Positions 44,337 to 55,562 are shown, numbered from the stretch's first letter. The stretch is 64,000 nucleotides of DNA from Actinernus sp. WN-2022 (GCA_030867875.1 JAOWCC010001589.1:77523537-77587536), one strand, 5' to 3'. The notes: generated by a model not told the origin, from the letters alone. Translations and numbers: made by a program.

Positions 44337-45498
44337 TTTAATCTTTGGTCGACGATCTCCCAACGAAAGTAACAGTTATCCACAATACGTCTCCAAGTGG
44401 AAGAAAGCTATGGATGAGGCTTACTCGCTAGCAAGTAGAAGTGCAATGCAAGGTGCGGAGAAAGGTAAGCGATCGTATGATTCGCACGTGCGAAGTTCTG
44501 TCCTACAACCAGGAGATAGAGTACTAGTTAGGGACATGAAACCCCGGGGAGGCCCAGGAAAGCTGAAATCATACTGGGAAGACAAGATCTACCAAGTCGT
44601 GAAGCGCAAAGGAGCTGACAGTCCAGTATACGAGGTACAGCCGGAGGGTGGAGCGGGACGCTCCAGAGTGTTGCACCGAAACCTACTGATGCCCTGTGGT
44701 TCCCTCCCAGTTCATCCACCTGGTGAGGCCACCAACCTCGCAGCTGCCAATCCCGAGCAACGAACAAGAAACAGAGCTGGACAGCGCAGACGACCAATAC
44801 AGAGACTACAGACATCCGACGACGAGGAGAGTGATAGCGAATACATCGTTCGGTCTCAGGGTCCGGTACCTAGAAGCGATGGTCTCCAGGAGACTCCAGT
44901 TCTAGATAGTTGGGCCACTGAACAACCTGAGGCCTCAGTTCACGAACATGGCCCTGACAGGAGTGGTGATGAGTCACAAGACTCTGTGGAAGGTCTTGCT
45001 GAAGAGAGTGTACAACTAGGAGAGGCGACTGACCAACAGGAGTCTCGTCTAGAGAGGATTCGGTTGCCTCCTACTCGCTTAGCATACGGCGCACCAGGCG
45101 AACCACAGGATGTAATATATGTTAACCAGGTTAATCCATACAGACCATGCCATCCAAGAAGAGAGCAGGTATCAGCGGCTAATATATACAGTTCAAGCTA
45201 TCCGGGTTACAATGCTACGCACTCAGGGATCCACATGCAACACAGCGTCCACATGGAAGGGCACTTCGGTCAGCCGGTATCATATCCATATTCTACAGTG
45301 TACCTTACGGTGAACCCTACGGTGTACCCTACAGTGTACCCTACGGCGTATCCTATGGCGTATCCTACTGTGTACCCTTCGGTGAATGCTACGGTGTACC
45401 CTACCGGCTATCCAAGAGTGCAACCTAATGGCTGCACAGCACAGCCCATATACGGTGCGCAGCAGGCGTACCCACATGTGCTTGGTGCTGTAGCGTAG
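44308..45498 (+). CDS. Integrase C-terminal module plus repetitive tail, 396 codons
   Basis: Residues 70-130 ([31 protein letters not shown]) are a GPY/F-type integrase C-terminal module. The following 270 residues are acidic and low complexity. The last 60 contain about ten YPTV or YPTA units coded by a 12-18-bp repeat (45,296-45,420). The role of the tail is unknown. Confidence 0.7.
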   Translation: MGRDPRLPIDLIFGRRSPNESNSYPQYVSKWKKAMDEAYSLASRSAMQGAEKGKRSYDSHVRSSVLQPGDRVLVRDMKPRGGPGKLKSYWEDKIYQVVKRKGADSPVYEVQPEGGAGRSRVLHRNLLMPCGSLPVHPPGEATNLAAANPEQRTRNRAGQRRRPIQRLQTSDDEESDSEYIVRSQGPVPRSDGLQETPVLDSWATEQPEASVHEHGPDRSGDESQDSVEGLAEESVQLGEATDQQESRLERIRLPPTRLAYGAPGEPQDVIYVNQVNPYRPCHPRREQVSAANIYSSSYPGYNATHSGIHMQHSVHMEGHFGQPVSYPYSTVYLTVNPTVYPTVYPTAYPMAYPTVYPSVNATVYPTGYPRVQPNGCTAQPIYGAQQAYPHVLGAVA

Positions 45499-45854
45499 TT
45501 GGACATTTAACTAGAGACATTGAGACGTTGTAGTTTTCAGTACATATATAATCAGTTTTACAGTTTTAGTACATACACAAAAATGAGATGCTCCAGAGAA
45601 GTTGTAGTAGTCTTAGTACTCTATTGATTATGTAAGCATTGCCAGATTAAGATAACAAAATAGTAGGCTGTGTTACCTAAATATTTATATAATTGCTGCA
45701 GCATATGTATACGGGAACAAGAGAGCCATGAAGTAACATGCATACAGGATCCTGGACAGAAATAAAAAGAGTGGTTGCAAGAGCAATGTTTACAGAGTGG
45801 GAGCTACCAGTCTCCAAAATATTCTACCCTCCAATGTCGTGGACGACATTTTTT

Positions 45855-45868
45855 GAAGAGGGGGAGTA
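45855..45868 (+). promoter_or_regulatory. Polypurine tract
   Basis: gaagagggggagta lies immediately upstream of the 3' LTR, where plus-strand priming occurs in LTR retrotransposons. From 45,499 to 45,854 the element has no coding signal. Confidence 0.75.
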
Positions 45869-46095
45869 TGTTAGAGCGTGACAAAACGCATTATTTGAGA
45901 AAACGTGACACACATAGTGAAGACTAGTAATATGAGAAAACAAGCATAACACTGTAATGGGAGACGATCAGATATTCAAGACAGAGGAGTATGTGTATTC
46001 ATAGTTGAGATCACGAACGTATTTGGAGAGGACGAAAACAGTCAATAAAGTTACTTAAGGTTATATTCTTTAGCTCAAGTACCAAGTGGGTAACA
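45869..46095 (+). repeat. 3' LTR
   Basis: A 227-bp LTR with TGTTA/TAACA inverted ends, complete. aataaag at about 46,042 may serve as the polyadenylation signal. It is followed by the target duplication GAAA. Confidence 0.93.
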
Positions 46096-46311
46096 GAAAT
46101 GCCTATTGGTTATTCTTAATTAAAAGCTTTACCCACATTCCCAAAACTTCAGTCTGCTCATTATATTAAAGAATTATAAAGGGAATTGTTGGAAGCCTTT
46201 AATTTCTCGAACCAAAACCTCGGCCGTGAGAGGTTTCTTGTTTGTTTACCTTGAGAGTTGAATATTGCTTGGGTCATCATAAATTATTCTGTGCTGGCTA
46301 GCGACAGTGTT

Positions 46312-46808
46312 GCTAGATAGATAGATAGATTGCCTTTATTTAAACACGATTATGATTAAAGCACAAGGCTTATGGGGTCGTGTGTCTACTACTAAGAATA
46401 ATATAACTGTACATCTATTTACAATACTAAAAATTACTAAGAATACTTACAAATGTAATAACTGTAATAAGTAAATAAACTTCAAATTACTAAATTGAAC
46501 TTACTAATAAATAATGATGCTAAGAGTACTACAGAGCTGCTAAAATGTTTTTTTCTAAAGTACAATACATTCATACTAGGCCTCAGTTAATGAGTGGACT
46601 CACAAGTAAATGAAGTCATCACTCTTAAATCTAGTAGAAGAGGCAGATGTAGTGTTAAACTTGGACTGCTCAAGCACCGCTAATTTATTTAAACGACACT
46701 CTAGATCCTTATGTTCTGCATATACTATTGACTGATCACTAGAAATAACACTATTCCATAAAACGGATCCACTATACTGAACTGAATGTTGAAGGAACTT
46801 AGTATTAA
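46312..46808 (-). mobile_element. LINE remnant
   Basis: A GATA microsatellite at 46,314-46,330 marks the 3' end. On the minus strand FLQHSVQYSGSVLWNSVI and FKSDDFIYL resemble a LINE C-terminus. It is truncated at 46,808 by element T. Confidence 0.5.
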
Positions 46809-46810
46809 AA

Positions 46811-48410
46811 CTTTTGAATCTGTATGTTTTAGAGGCTACGCGGATACGCAGTGAGCTCTATGGTCCGCCCCCCTCCCCATCAACTTTTGAATCTGTATGT
46901 TTTAGTGGCTACGCGCCTGGATACGCAGTGAGCTCTATGGTCCGCCCCCCTCCCCATCAACTTTTGAATCTGTACGTTTTAGTGACTACGCGGATACGCA
47001 GTGAGCTCTATGGTCCACCCCCCTCCATCAACTTTTGAATCTGTATGTTTTAGTGGCTACGCGGGTACGCAGTGAGCTCTGTGGTCCACCCCCTCCCCAT
47101 CAACTTTTGAATCTGTATGTTTTAGTGGCTACGCGGATACGCAGTGAGCTCTATGGTCCACCCCCCTCCCCATCAACTTTTGAATATATGTTTTAGTGGC
47201 TACGCGGATACGCAGTGAGCTCTTTGGTCCACCCCTCTCCATCAACTTTTGAATCTGTATGTTTTAGTGGCTGCGCGGATACGCAGTGAGGTCTATGGAC
47301 CACCCCTCTCCATCAACTTTTGAATCTGTATGTTTTAGTGACTACGCGGATACGCAGTTAGCTCTATGGTCCGCCCCCCTCCCCATCAACTTTTGGATCT
47401 GTATGTTTTAGTGGCTACGCGGATACGCAGTTAGCTCTATGGTCCACCCCCCTCCCCATCAACTTTTGAATCTGTATGTTTTAGTGGCTACGCGGATACG
47501 CAGTGAGCTCAATGGTCCGCCCCCCTCCCCATCAACTTTTGAATCTGTATGTTTTAGTGGCTACGCGGATACGCAGTGAGCTCTTTGGTCCGCCCCCCTC
47601 CCCATCAACTTTTGAATCTGTATGTTTTAGTGGCTACGCGGATACGCAGTTAGCTGTATGGTCCACCCCCCTCCCCATCAACTTTTGAATCTGTATGTTT
47701 TAGTGGCTACGCGGATACGCAGTGAGCTCTTTGGTCCGCCCCCCTCCCCATCAACTTTTGAATCTGTATGTTTTAGTGGCTACGCGGATACGCAGTGAGC
47801 TCTTTGGTCCGCCCCCCTCCCCATCAACTTTTGAATCTGTATGTTTTAGTGGCTACGCGGATACGCAGTGAGCTCTATGGTCCGCCCCCCTCCCCATCAA
47901 CTTTTGAATCTGTACGTTTTAGTGACTACGCGGAAACGCAGTGAGCTCTATGGTCTACCCCCCTCCATCAACTTTTGAATCTGTATGTTTTAGTGGCTAC
48001 GCGGATACGCAGTGAGCTATATGGTCCACCCCCCTCCCCATCAACTTTTGAATCTGTATGTTTTAGTGGCTACGCGGATACGCAGTGAGCTCTATGGTCT
48101 ACCCCCCTCCCCATCAACTTTTGAATCTATGTTTTAGTGGCTACGCGGATACGCAGTGAGCTCTATGGTCCACCCCCCTCTCCATCAACTTTGGAATCTG
48201 TATGTTTTAGTGGCTACGCGGATACGCAGTGAGCTCTATGGTCCACCCCCCTCCCCATCAACTTTTGAATCTCTGTTTTAGTGGCTACGCGGATACGCAG
48301 TGAGCTCTATGGACCACCCCTCTCCATCAACTTTTGAATCTGTATGTTTTAGTGACTACGCGGATACGCAGTGAGCTATATGGTCCACCCCTCTCCATCA
48401 ACTTTTGAAG
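46811..48410 (+). repeat. 73-bp tandem array (about 22 copies) of element T
   Basis: The unit begins cttttgaatctgtatgtttt and contains gctacgcggatacgcagtga and a pyrimidine run. Copies differ mainly in C-run length and a few bases, with units of 66-75 bp. Confidence 0.95.
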
Positions 48411-48631
48411 TTGATGGGGACGGATGGTCCATAGAGCTCACTGCGTATCCGCGCAAGGGAGCACGGCAGACTTGCCTGTTTTGTTTCACTCACGATCTCT
48501 TCCAACAATGCGACTTTCCGTTGACAATAATTAATGTTGGCGCTCACGAGGGACGTATCCACGTAGCGAGGCAATTTTAGGGGGTGCTACGGATTTGCGG
48601 GGTATTCTGTATGTAGTTACTCCAAATCAAT
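48411..48631 (+). mobile_element. Element T tail after the array
   Basis: An inverted half-unit (gttgatggggacggatggtc) followed by about 190 bp identical in layout to 28,890-29,090, including ggcgctcacgagggacgtat. The T copy at 28,749 has only two units, so the array expanded within one copy. Confidence 0.7.
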
Positions 48632-50463
48632 GAAGCTCAATACTTATCAATATCGACAGTATGGATATCTGGAGACTAAGCAGAGATTCAATTATCCCTT
48701 GGAGAAACGAACTATAAATCTAAATCGAAACATATATGCATTTGCGTGCTACCGCCTTTCCAGGTCAAGCCTCAAAGTCAAGCCTCAAAGTTTGCAATTC
48801 TTTGCTAGGCTGTGTTCAGAGTAATATTTTATTTTACCCTATACACCAGGGCCATGCATGGCTGACTATTTTCATACAAATCTCTCTTATTTCAAAAGTT
48901 TATTACTCTGTAGCAATGTAACTTATGACACTCAAATTTCACAGGATTACTTATTTTTGCATGTTCTTTTACGTGACAATGTTGGTTTTCACAAATATTC
49001 ATTGCTGACAGGAGAAATCCAATCGTAATCAAAATGCCCTTTATGCATAACTGACCAGCCTCGCTTTCATGTTTTTCCTGAGCCTTAATTGGTAATAACT
49101 TTGGAGAAATTTGTAATAAAACTATTAAATTGCATATGATGAATATCTTGTACTTGCTCTTTTAGGTTACAGTGTCAATTTTTCTCTAAATATTAAAATT
49201 CTGAATTTATGTAAATTAGGTTCCAGCTTTATGCATAGGGTCTATACTTATAAAAAAATAACAATCAAAAGCCATTATATATGAACTTCTGTTGTAATAT
49301 AGTTTTGTACATTAAATTGTGTAAATAAATGAATCTGAATCTGAAAACTAGGATTAAGGTGTATGTGTACATGAGTGAACTTAAAGTATGTTCGCACCAC
49401 GTTTTCACGTTCGATTTCCTTGCATGTGTACACAAGTTATAAGCTTTGGTGAACATGGTGCTTTGATGTTACTGTATTTCAAAGGAACGAAGCACATAAC
49501 AAAGCAAACTGTTACGTTATCGTAGTTAACAGTTTGCAGTTCTAAAATTTAGCTATGGTGATAGTTTGCCAGCCATTTTGAAAACACGGGTAACTAGAGC
49601 AAATGATAACGACACGAACACGTGAGCAGTAATAGACCTCATTCATAATGGCCGCCACCTAATTTGCATAAATTGGATATGTACAGAGAAACTATTGCTG
49701 CCATAGGAAAGATGAAAGATCGTACCTAAAGGGGGGGGAGGGGACGCGGTCAGCATTTCATCTGCTTCTCTTGTTAAAACATTTATGACCCCCTATAAAA
49801 TTTCTCAAAACTTTATTTACCCCCCCCCCCCTCCCCCCCAACAAAACAGATGGATGTGCAAGAAAGAATGCAAACTGCATATACATGTAATCTATTAAAT
49901 TTACTATTAATGTTTCTAGATTTATGGTATTTTCCATGATACATTACTATTGTTTAGTAGACATATATATACAGGTATTCTTCTCAAAATCTCTACCTCA
50001 CCGGCCTCCTTCCCGCATGGGTACTCAGTGAAATTGTACTGTTAATTCGTGCATTATATTGCATTGTTCCGTAGTCCCAAATAAATGAAAAAGAACTCAG
50101 TATTGGCATATAACTAATCTCCTGGACACCGATGCATTATCTGTCCTATGGGAATGTGCCTTTGATCATGAGCTTAGAGAATACCATCCTGTGTATGAAG
50201 GAAACAAAGCAGACTGTGCCTAAATGTTGCTCGGGCCGAACCTAAATTTTTGAGATTTACTGCTCTCTAAACACTGGTTTCCTGTATGCTGGCTAAACAT
50301 TGGCTTAGCATTACAACAACAATTTCATTACATTTTACATGACAGGTACGTCAAAACTTTGATGACCCCCGCAACGAATATTATAGGTAAAATCTTTGAT
50401 GACCCCCCTACAAAAGCACTTAAAACTTATTTTTATTTTGCCTTCGCCCCCTATAATTTCACC
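48632..50463. other. No gene; repeat fragments
   Basis: 48,645-48,700 repeats 31,456-31,510. 48,850-49,120 and 49,625-49,730 resemble pieces of the 10,973 element (cataatggccgcc, cctcgctttcatg). ttgtgtaaataaatgaatct at 49,318-49,345 looks like a LINE 3' end. A G run at 49,733 and a C run at 49,821 form an inverted pair. Confidence 0.4.
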
Positions 50464-50665
50464 GATGACAACGATTCTAAATTAAATAAGTTCCATACTC
50501 CTGAAATTCTTACCTTGAGATGGTTTTCCGAAAAATGAAATCCGTTTCTAAAAAGTCGAAGCACCAGCATTGAGCGTTTATTTTACTTGCAAATTGCACT
50601 GCCTCGTGTAGTCATTACAAGTCAATGATGCAGCACCAATACTGGACTGTTGCCAATCATACGCG
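50464..50665. repeat. Interspersed repeat shared with 32,172-32,385
   Basis: The second copy of the repeat described at 32,172. Here it ends shortly before the target duplication of the next element. Confidence 0.6.
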
Positions 50666-50814
50666 TCTTAAGCTTCTCAATCCATGCACACTTGAAGTAT
50701 CGCCTCAGGGACATTCGATACACGTTAAAAAAAACTTTACAAGTACTATTAAATGGAAAATGGGCGTAAAACTTTACTCGTAAAGAAGTACTTTATGGAT
50801 ATTACTAAACTGAA

Positions 50815-51216
50815 TTAATTCTAATAAACGGAAAATTTAGGGCGTGAAGGGCAAGTTGACTTTACGCCCGAAACATTTGTCAGTATATTGTAGAGTGAAT
50901 TAATACTAATAAACGGGAAATTTCGGGCGTGAAAGGCAAGTTGAATTTTCGGCCGAAACATTTATCAGTATATTGTAGAGTGAATTAATACTAATAAACC
51001 GAAACTTTCGGGCGTGAAAGGCACCGAAACATTTATCAGTATATTGTAGAGTGAATTAATACTAATAACCGGACAATTTCGGGCGTGAAAGGCAAGTTGA
51101 CTTTACGCCCGAAATACGTATCAGTTACTAATAATCGGAAAATTTCGGGCGTGAAAGGCAAGTTGACTTTTCGTCCAAAACATTTATCAGTATATTATTG
51201 AGTGAATTAATACTAA
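50815..51216 (+). repeat. Subterminal tandem repeat, unit about 75-85 bp
   Basis: Five imperfect units of aaatttcgggcgtgaaaggc, cgcccgaaacatttatcagt and gtgaattaatactaata. One inverted unit remains in the right end (53,375-53,440). Confidence 0.8.
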
Positions 51217-52840
51217 GAGCCCATCTGGACTTTCACTCGGGCCACATGAGATTGAAGATGAAATACACTTTCATTTGAAATCCTTTTAGTAATAACCGAA
51301 GGGAAGAATTATTAGCTGAATTTAGCAGTCTTTAGGAGTGGCCGGTAGCGCGGTGACATGCATTCTCTGCTCCCCTAGTATAAAAATTTCTCGTGTATGC
51401 AAATTAAAGAAGTTGGCCTCTACTTATTCGTGTACCGCACGCTTACAATTTAGTCTGCTGTTCTCCAGGTTAAGAGTACTAATAGATGAGTGTCTCAAAT
51501 ATATGTTTATATTTGTCCCATATTATACAATACAATACAATGTTTATTTATTGGTACCTTGGAACAACATTGTGTACATCAGCATATATCCAATAAATTA
51601 TAAATTATAAGTTGTACCTGTCCACCTGTGATGGAGCTATCATAGGATATATTTCTCTACTGTTCATTCTACCCTGCGGCTCTTTATCGCAGCTCGCGTC
51701 CATATCAGGTATTTATTAACTGAAATGCCTGTTGGTTATATACCCTCCTTCCCAAAACTGATCTGCTAATTATATTACAGAACTATAAAGGGAACTGTTG
51801 GAAGCCTTTAATTTCTCGAATCAAAACCTCGGCCGTGAGAGGATTCTTGTTTAAGTTGACCTTGAGAGTTGAATATTGCTTCGCTCATCATAAATTATTC
51901 TGTGCGAGTGTTTATTTCTCCGGGGTATTTCTGACAGCCAAAAACACGCTCAAAATTATTTTAGTGCATGTTGGCCTACAGATCACGGTGTTTGCGCTGG
52001 TATGTATTATGACCGAGAGGCATAAATCCTACGAAACGTACCTCAAACAAGAATACCGTCCGATGGCAAAATCTATCAGCGCCACGAGGTCAACAAATCG
52101 ACAAAGAAATGCAGATATAAACACGCAATGATTTCAACCTCACCGTACCTTAATTCATGACCTGACAAGACACTGTTCAGTTTCACTTTCACTCTCACCT
52201 TTGCTCTTGAGTTTGAGTTCGGCTTTGTTAAAGACTTCTTATTCAGTTGTATGGTATTGTGCAGTATATTTGAGTATACCAATCCACAGATATTCAAATA
52301 ACAAAGCCGTGGCGAAAGAGAAGCTTAAACGAGAAATATTTTATCCTCCTAGAAAAACACAACATCTTGCCCTTTCTATCGAAGAAGCCTTGGTTTCAGC
52401 AGAAAGGAAAACGCTAAATTCCAATTGGATATGTGTGGATCTTTGAGTCCTTCAGGTCCGGCGTCGTGTCGTATATAAAATCACAGGCCATCTGGGTAAA
52501 AAACGCGGTCCTTCGGCTCCGACAAGAGCGCCAGTTGCAATATCCTGAGCCTGTTGGAAGGCTTTCGCACGAGTGAAGTTAAATAAAACATTAAACTGCT
52601 TACATTTGAGAGATGGGACTCCAAATTTGAGAGAGATTTGCTCGCGGATCCACCATTTTGATTTACTGTATTAAATTATGTAAATAAATTAACCTGGCGA
52701 GTGTTACGTGACCAGCACAGTGCGATCTGATTGGTGTGAATTTGACCTTTAACGCATGCGCAGAACGCTTGCTACACTGAATAAAATAAAATAAAACGAC
52801 TTGCATTTTAAGACTCGTTGCTGCCACAGGCAGCCCGAGT
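51217..52840 (+). mobile_element. Hairpin-ended repeat E, copy 2 (most complete)
   Basis: The left end gagcccatctggactttcac and the right end hairpin gctgccacaggcagc then ccgagt delimit 1.62 kb. actcgggc near the left and gcccgagt at the right are inverted. Removing it rejoins tactaa with taaac of the host element's repeat unit, so little or no duplication was made. Region 51,716-51,905 is the unoccupied equivalent of the LTR element's target. Class uncertain; Helitron-like is possible. The 51,835-52,131 frame is not supported. Confidence 0.65.
51527..51602 (-). mobile_element. LINE 3' tail (75 bp)
   Basis: Inverted copy of the 3' end of the LINE at 29,640-30,117 (gtaccttggaacaacattgt), a severely 5'-truncated insertion in repeat E copy 2. 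Confidence 0.75.
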
Positions 52841-53571
52841 AATAAACAGTAATTTTCGGGCGTGACAACTCAAACTAAGATTGTCGGTCCCAAAATGAAT
52901 GTCGCCTAAATGCGGCTATAATAAACGACAACGAAAAAAGTCATATTTTGTATTAATCGAACTCCCGAAACAGCGAGCGAGATGACCACGAGAAGAAGAG
53001 AAAGAAAGAGAAAATGGAGACGGCGGAGTGACAACGGTTGCCACGATCCTCAAGGTACACAGTCAATAATTTGACCTTGAAGTCGGCGTTGACCTTTTCA
53101 TAAAGTACATGCAAAATAAAGTCGTGCCTCTTGTTCAGCTTACCGCAAATATAATAATGTAAACTTGCTAGGGAATTTAACGATAGGGTATCGTACAATA
53201 AAGAGCACGAATGCTAAACTAAAACGAGTCCATACAAGGAGTGTCTCATTTCAAGCTTTAAAAGCACTGTTCAGTGCAGTGAGTCACAAGCACCTAGCTT
53301 TGTACGGCTTTCAGTACTGATCCGGAAATCACCGAGCTCCCCCTCAGTCCGCCTTGGAGATTTTTTCGTATATACTGATAAATGTTTTGGGCGTAAAGTC
53401 AATTTGAGTTTCACGCCCGAAATTTTCCGTTTATTAGTATCAATTCAGTTTAGTAATATTCATAAAGTACTTTTTTACGAGTAAAGTTTTACGCCCATTT
53501 TCCATTTAATAGTACTAGTAAAGTTTTTCACAAACTTAGCGTGTATGTGAATTCCCATCGCCTCAGGCTAA

Positions 53572-54248
53572 GGGACCATTCATTATTTATGCCTGGGGGG
53601 GGGGGGGGGGGGGCTGGCAAGAATGAGGGGGGGGGGGTCATCAAAAATTCAAGAGCATGTGAGGGGGGGTCACAGAAAAAAATAAACATAGAAGGGGGGG
53701 GCTGTCTATATTTTTGGGTGCATTTCCAGGCATCTAAGAGGCTGCAATTTTCAAAATTTTCCCCCATGGGAGCATCCCCGGACCCCCCCAGAGAAATACC
53801 TTGCTTTATTAAATAGTAATCAGCCAATCCAATGAGAAACATACAGAGCACCTCACCATTCAATTGTCTTGCCTAATATTTTGTTTGCCTCATCTTAATT
53901 TTGAAACTCCATTAGTAAAAAAATATCATCTAGATCCATCTGAAATTAATTAAAGGTAGGTTTGGGTGCATTTCCAGCGATCTCAGAAACCTTAATTTAA
54001 TTTTTTTTTACCCGGATCCCCTTAGTAGAGCCGATCCACATAATGTTCAGTCCGTGTTTAGTCCTCTGTAAATGTAAAACTGTGAACAGTGTGAGGGAGG
54101 GAGGGGGGGGGCTCTATATTTTTAAGAATTGTGTGCGGGGGGGTTATGAAATTTTTGTTTTGTTTGGAGGGGGGTCAAGACATTTTGTTGTTGTTTAGAA
54201 CGAATCTTGCCAGCCCCCCCCCCCCAGGCATAAATAATGAATGGTCCC
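53572..54248. mobile_element. G-tract MITE, PIF/Harbinger-like
   Basis: The ends GGGACCATTCATTATTTATG are perfect inverted copies followed by G runs (18 on the left, a C run of 13 on the right). The flanks repeat TAA (53,569-53,571 and 54,249-54,251), as in PIF/Harbinger insertions. The interior has further G runs. It abuts the 9-bp duplication of the preceding element. Confidence 0.75.
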
Positions 54249-54907
54249 TAAATAATTTAGTAAAAATGTCACGGGATGAAAATTTGCGTTGTTGAAATCA
54301 GATGTAAACTTGATGTTTACAAGTTTACATAGATTTAATGCAAATAAACATCGAGTTTCACATTTACAAATAGAAAACGTTGTGCAACTTGATGTTTTCA
54401 CACGTTTTCTGTCTGTGAAAACTTGATGGAAACTTGAAATTTTTGGTTTGAAATATTCATGAAAACCTAATGTCACGCCAAGTTTACAATAGATTTATTG
54501 GTAATGAAACGCAAGGAAATACCTCAATTTGTTTGCATTTCCGAAGTTAAGAAAACGCACCGAATACGTGTAGTTTACACGCGTTTCTTGTGCATCTAAA
54601 CGTTTTGAAATTTATTGCTCAGATTTTTCATAATTTTTATTGCGTGTGCATAGCTGATTTATAGCGAAATATAGCGATTTACTAGCAAATACATATATAC
54701 TGTGGTTGAGCAGTTATGGGTTTCTGGATGTACAAGAGTCATGTGATGGAAAAGGCGGGAAATCAACAACACCGGACTTTTCTACATACAGGTCGATCGA
54801 ACGTGGAGCCGGTTTATAGGATAAATCGCAACCGTTTTAGCAAGTAAGTCAACATATTTTGCCTTTTATAATTCCCTATGGGTTTTTGAGTGGTTAGGCT
54901 TTCCTAG

Positions 54908-55230
54908 AGAAGAGGGACCTTAAGCAACTAGCCTAAGGACGACGACGGCTGACGACGACGAAACGTAGAAAAGTGTTTTCTCTCGAAATTTGTAGTTGCC
55001 TTTAGGTGCCTTTTATAACCATATGTTCGAAACATGTGATCAGGCCAGAGTCCGTTCAGGCCGAACGATAAACGTTAAACGATAAACGTACTTTCTTACG
55101 TTCGCGTTCTCCTTTGAACGTAAAATTTGTTGTTTTCACGTTCTTCTTTTAAGAGAACGGTCAAAATGTAGGTGACTGCGTGCATTTTCACGTGCACTTA
55201 TTGTATTTTTTTTTCATGTTCAGAACAAGG
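54908..55230. mobile_element. Inverted-repeat DNA element (MITE), copy 2
   Basis: GGGACCTTAAGCAACTAGC and the GACGACGAC run start it, and aacggtcaaaatgtaggtg and gtgcattttcacgtgca match 2,199-2,564. The right end is missing or too diverged. Confidence 0.55.
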
Positions 55231-55254
55231 TGAATGCGTCAATTTTATTTTTAT

Positions 55255-55302
55255 GTATGTGAAACTATATCTATACGGGAAACTATATCTATACGGGAAA
55301 CT
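55255..55302 (+). repeat. Short tandem repeat
   Basis: Three copies of gaaactatatctatacgg, about 19 bp each, the last partial. Confidence 0.7.
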
Positions 55303-55384
55303 TTAAAAAGCCTCAGGCTTAGATAAAATCAGAAGAAACAGGTATCCCTTAATATATGTAGTTATGATATGAAATCATGTTTGC

Positions 55385-55562
55385 CGCATAGCACTAGTAA
55401 GTGTAAAGAATGTGATGTAAAGTGGTAAGCTGTAGTGCTAACTAAAGTGTGCACGCCCTACGAGGGAAAGAGAAAAAATCTCTGACCCAAGTGGGACTCG
55501 AACCCAACGACCTCCAGGTTACATGTCTCGCGCTCTACCAACTGACTGCTATCAAGTCAGAT
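55385..55562 (-). mobile_element. tRNA-derived SINE (tRNA-Thr-like head)
   Basis: On the minus strand agtcagttggtagagcgcg is an A box and gggttcgagtcccacttggg contains the B box. The loop between reads acatgta, giving a TGT-type anticodon position. The body runs into ttttttctctttccctcgt. The acceptor stem is not complementary, so this is not a working tRNA. Confidence 0.6.

Larger units (their letters stand above)
33052..46095 (+). mobile_element. Ty3/Gypsy-like LTR retrotransposon with nested insertions
   Basis: LTRs start TGTTAG and end GTAACA. The 5' LTR is split (33,052-33,191 and 38,257-38,351), the 3' LTR is whole (45,869-46,095), and GAAA flanks both sides. The order gag, zinc fingers, protease, reverse transcriptase, RNase H, integrase is that of Ty3/Gypsy. 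Without the two nested insertions it would be about 7.5 kb. The LTR copies differ only by indels (3 bp and 13 bp) and by the insertion site, with no substitution seen in about 220 bases, so the insertion is recent. The coding region is nevertheless broken by several frameshifts and stops, so it may have been inserted defective. No envelope frame is seen. Confidence 0.92.
32584..46311 (+). mobile_element. Hairpin-ended repeat E, copy 1, split by the LTR element
   Basis: The left end carries the hairpin agcccatctgggct followed by actcgggc. It runs to 33,051, then resumes at 46,100 (atgcctattggttat) and ends at about 46,300, where a LINE remnant begins. The uninterrupted equivalent is at 51,217-52,840. 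The right end with its hairpin is missing. Confidence 0.7.
50708..53556. mobile_element. 2.85-kb inverted-repeat element with 9-bp target duplication
   Basis: The flanks repeat ATCGCCTCA (50,699-50,707 and 53,557-53,565). The ends GGGACATTC and GGGAATTC are inverted and the similarity continues for about 190 bp (ctattaaatggaaaatgggc and onward). A 9-bp duplication and long inverted ends suit a non-autonomous Mutator-like element. Subterminal direct repeats fill 50,815-51,216. Repeat E copy 2 is inserted inside, and no transposase is present. Confidence 0.75.

Noticed and set aside
51835..52131. 98-codon frame as a membrane protein
   Set aside because: It lies inside repeat E copy 2, overlaps the segment shared with copy 1, and has no conserved counterpart there.
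53528..53863. Proline-rich and glycine-rich frames
   Set aside because: They come from G/C runs in the MITE at 53,572.
55490..55562. A functional tRNA-Thr gene
   Set aside because: The A and B boxes are present but the acceptor stem does not pair and the sequence continues into a SINE body.
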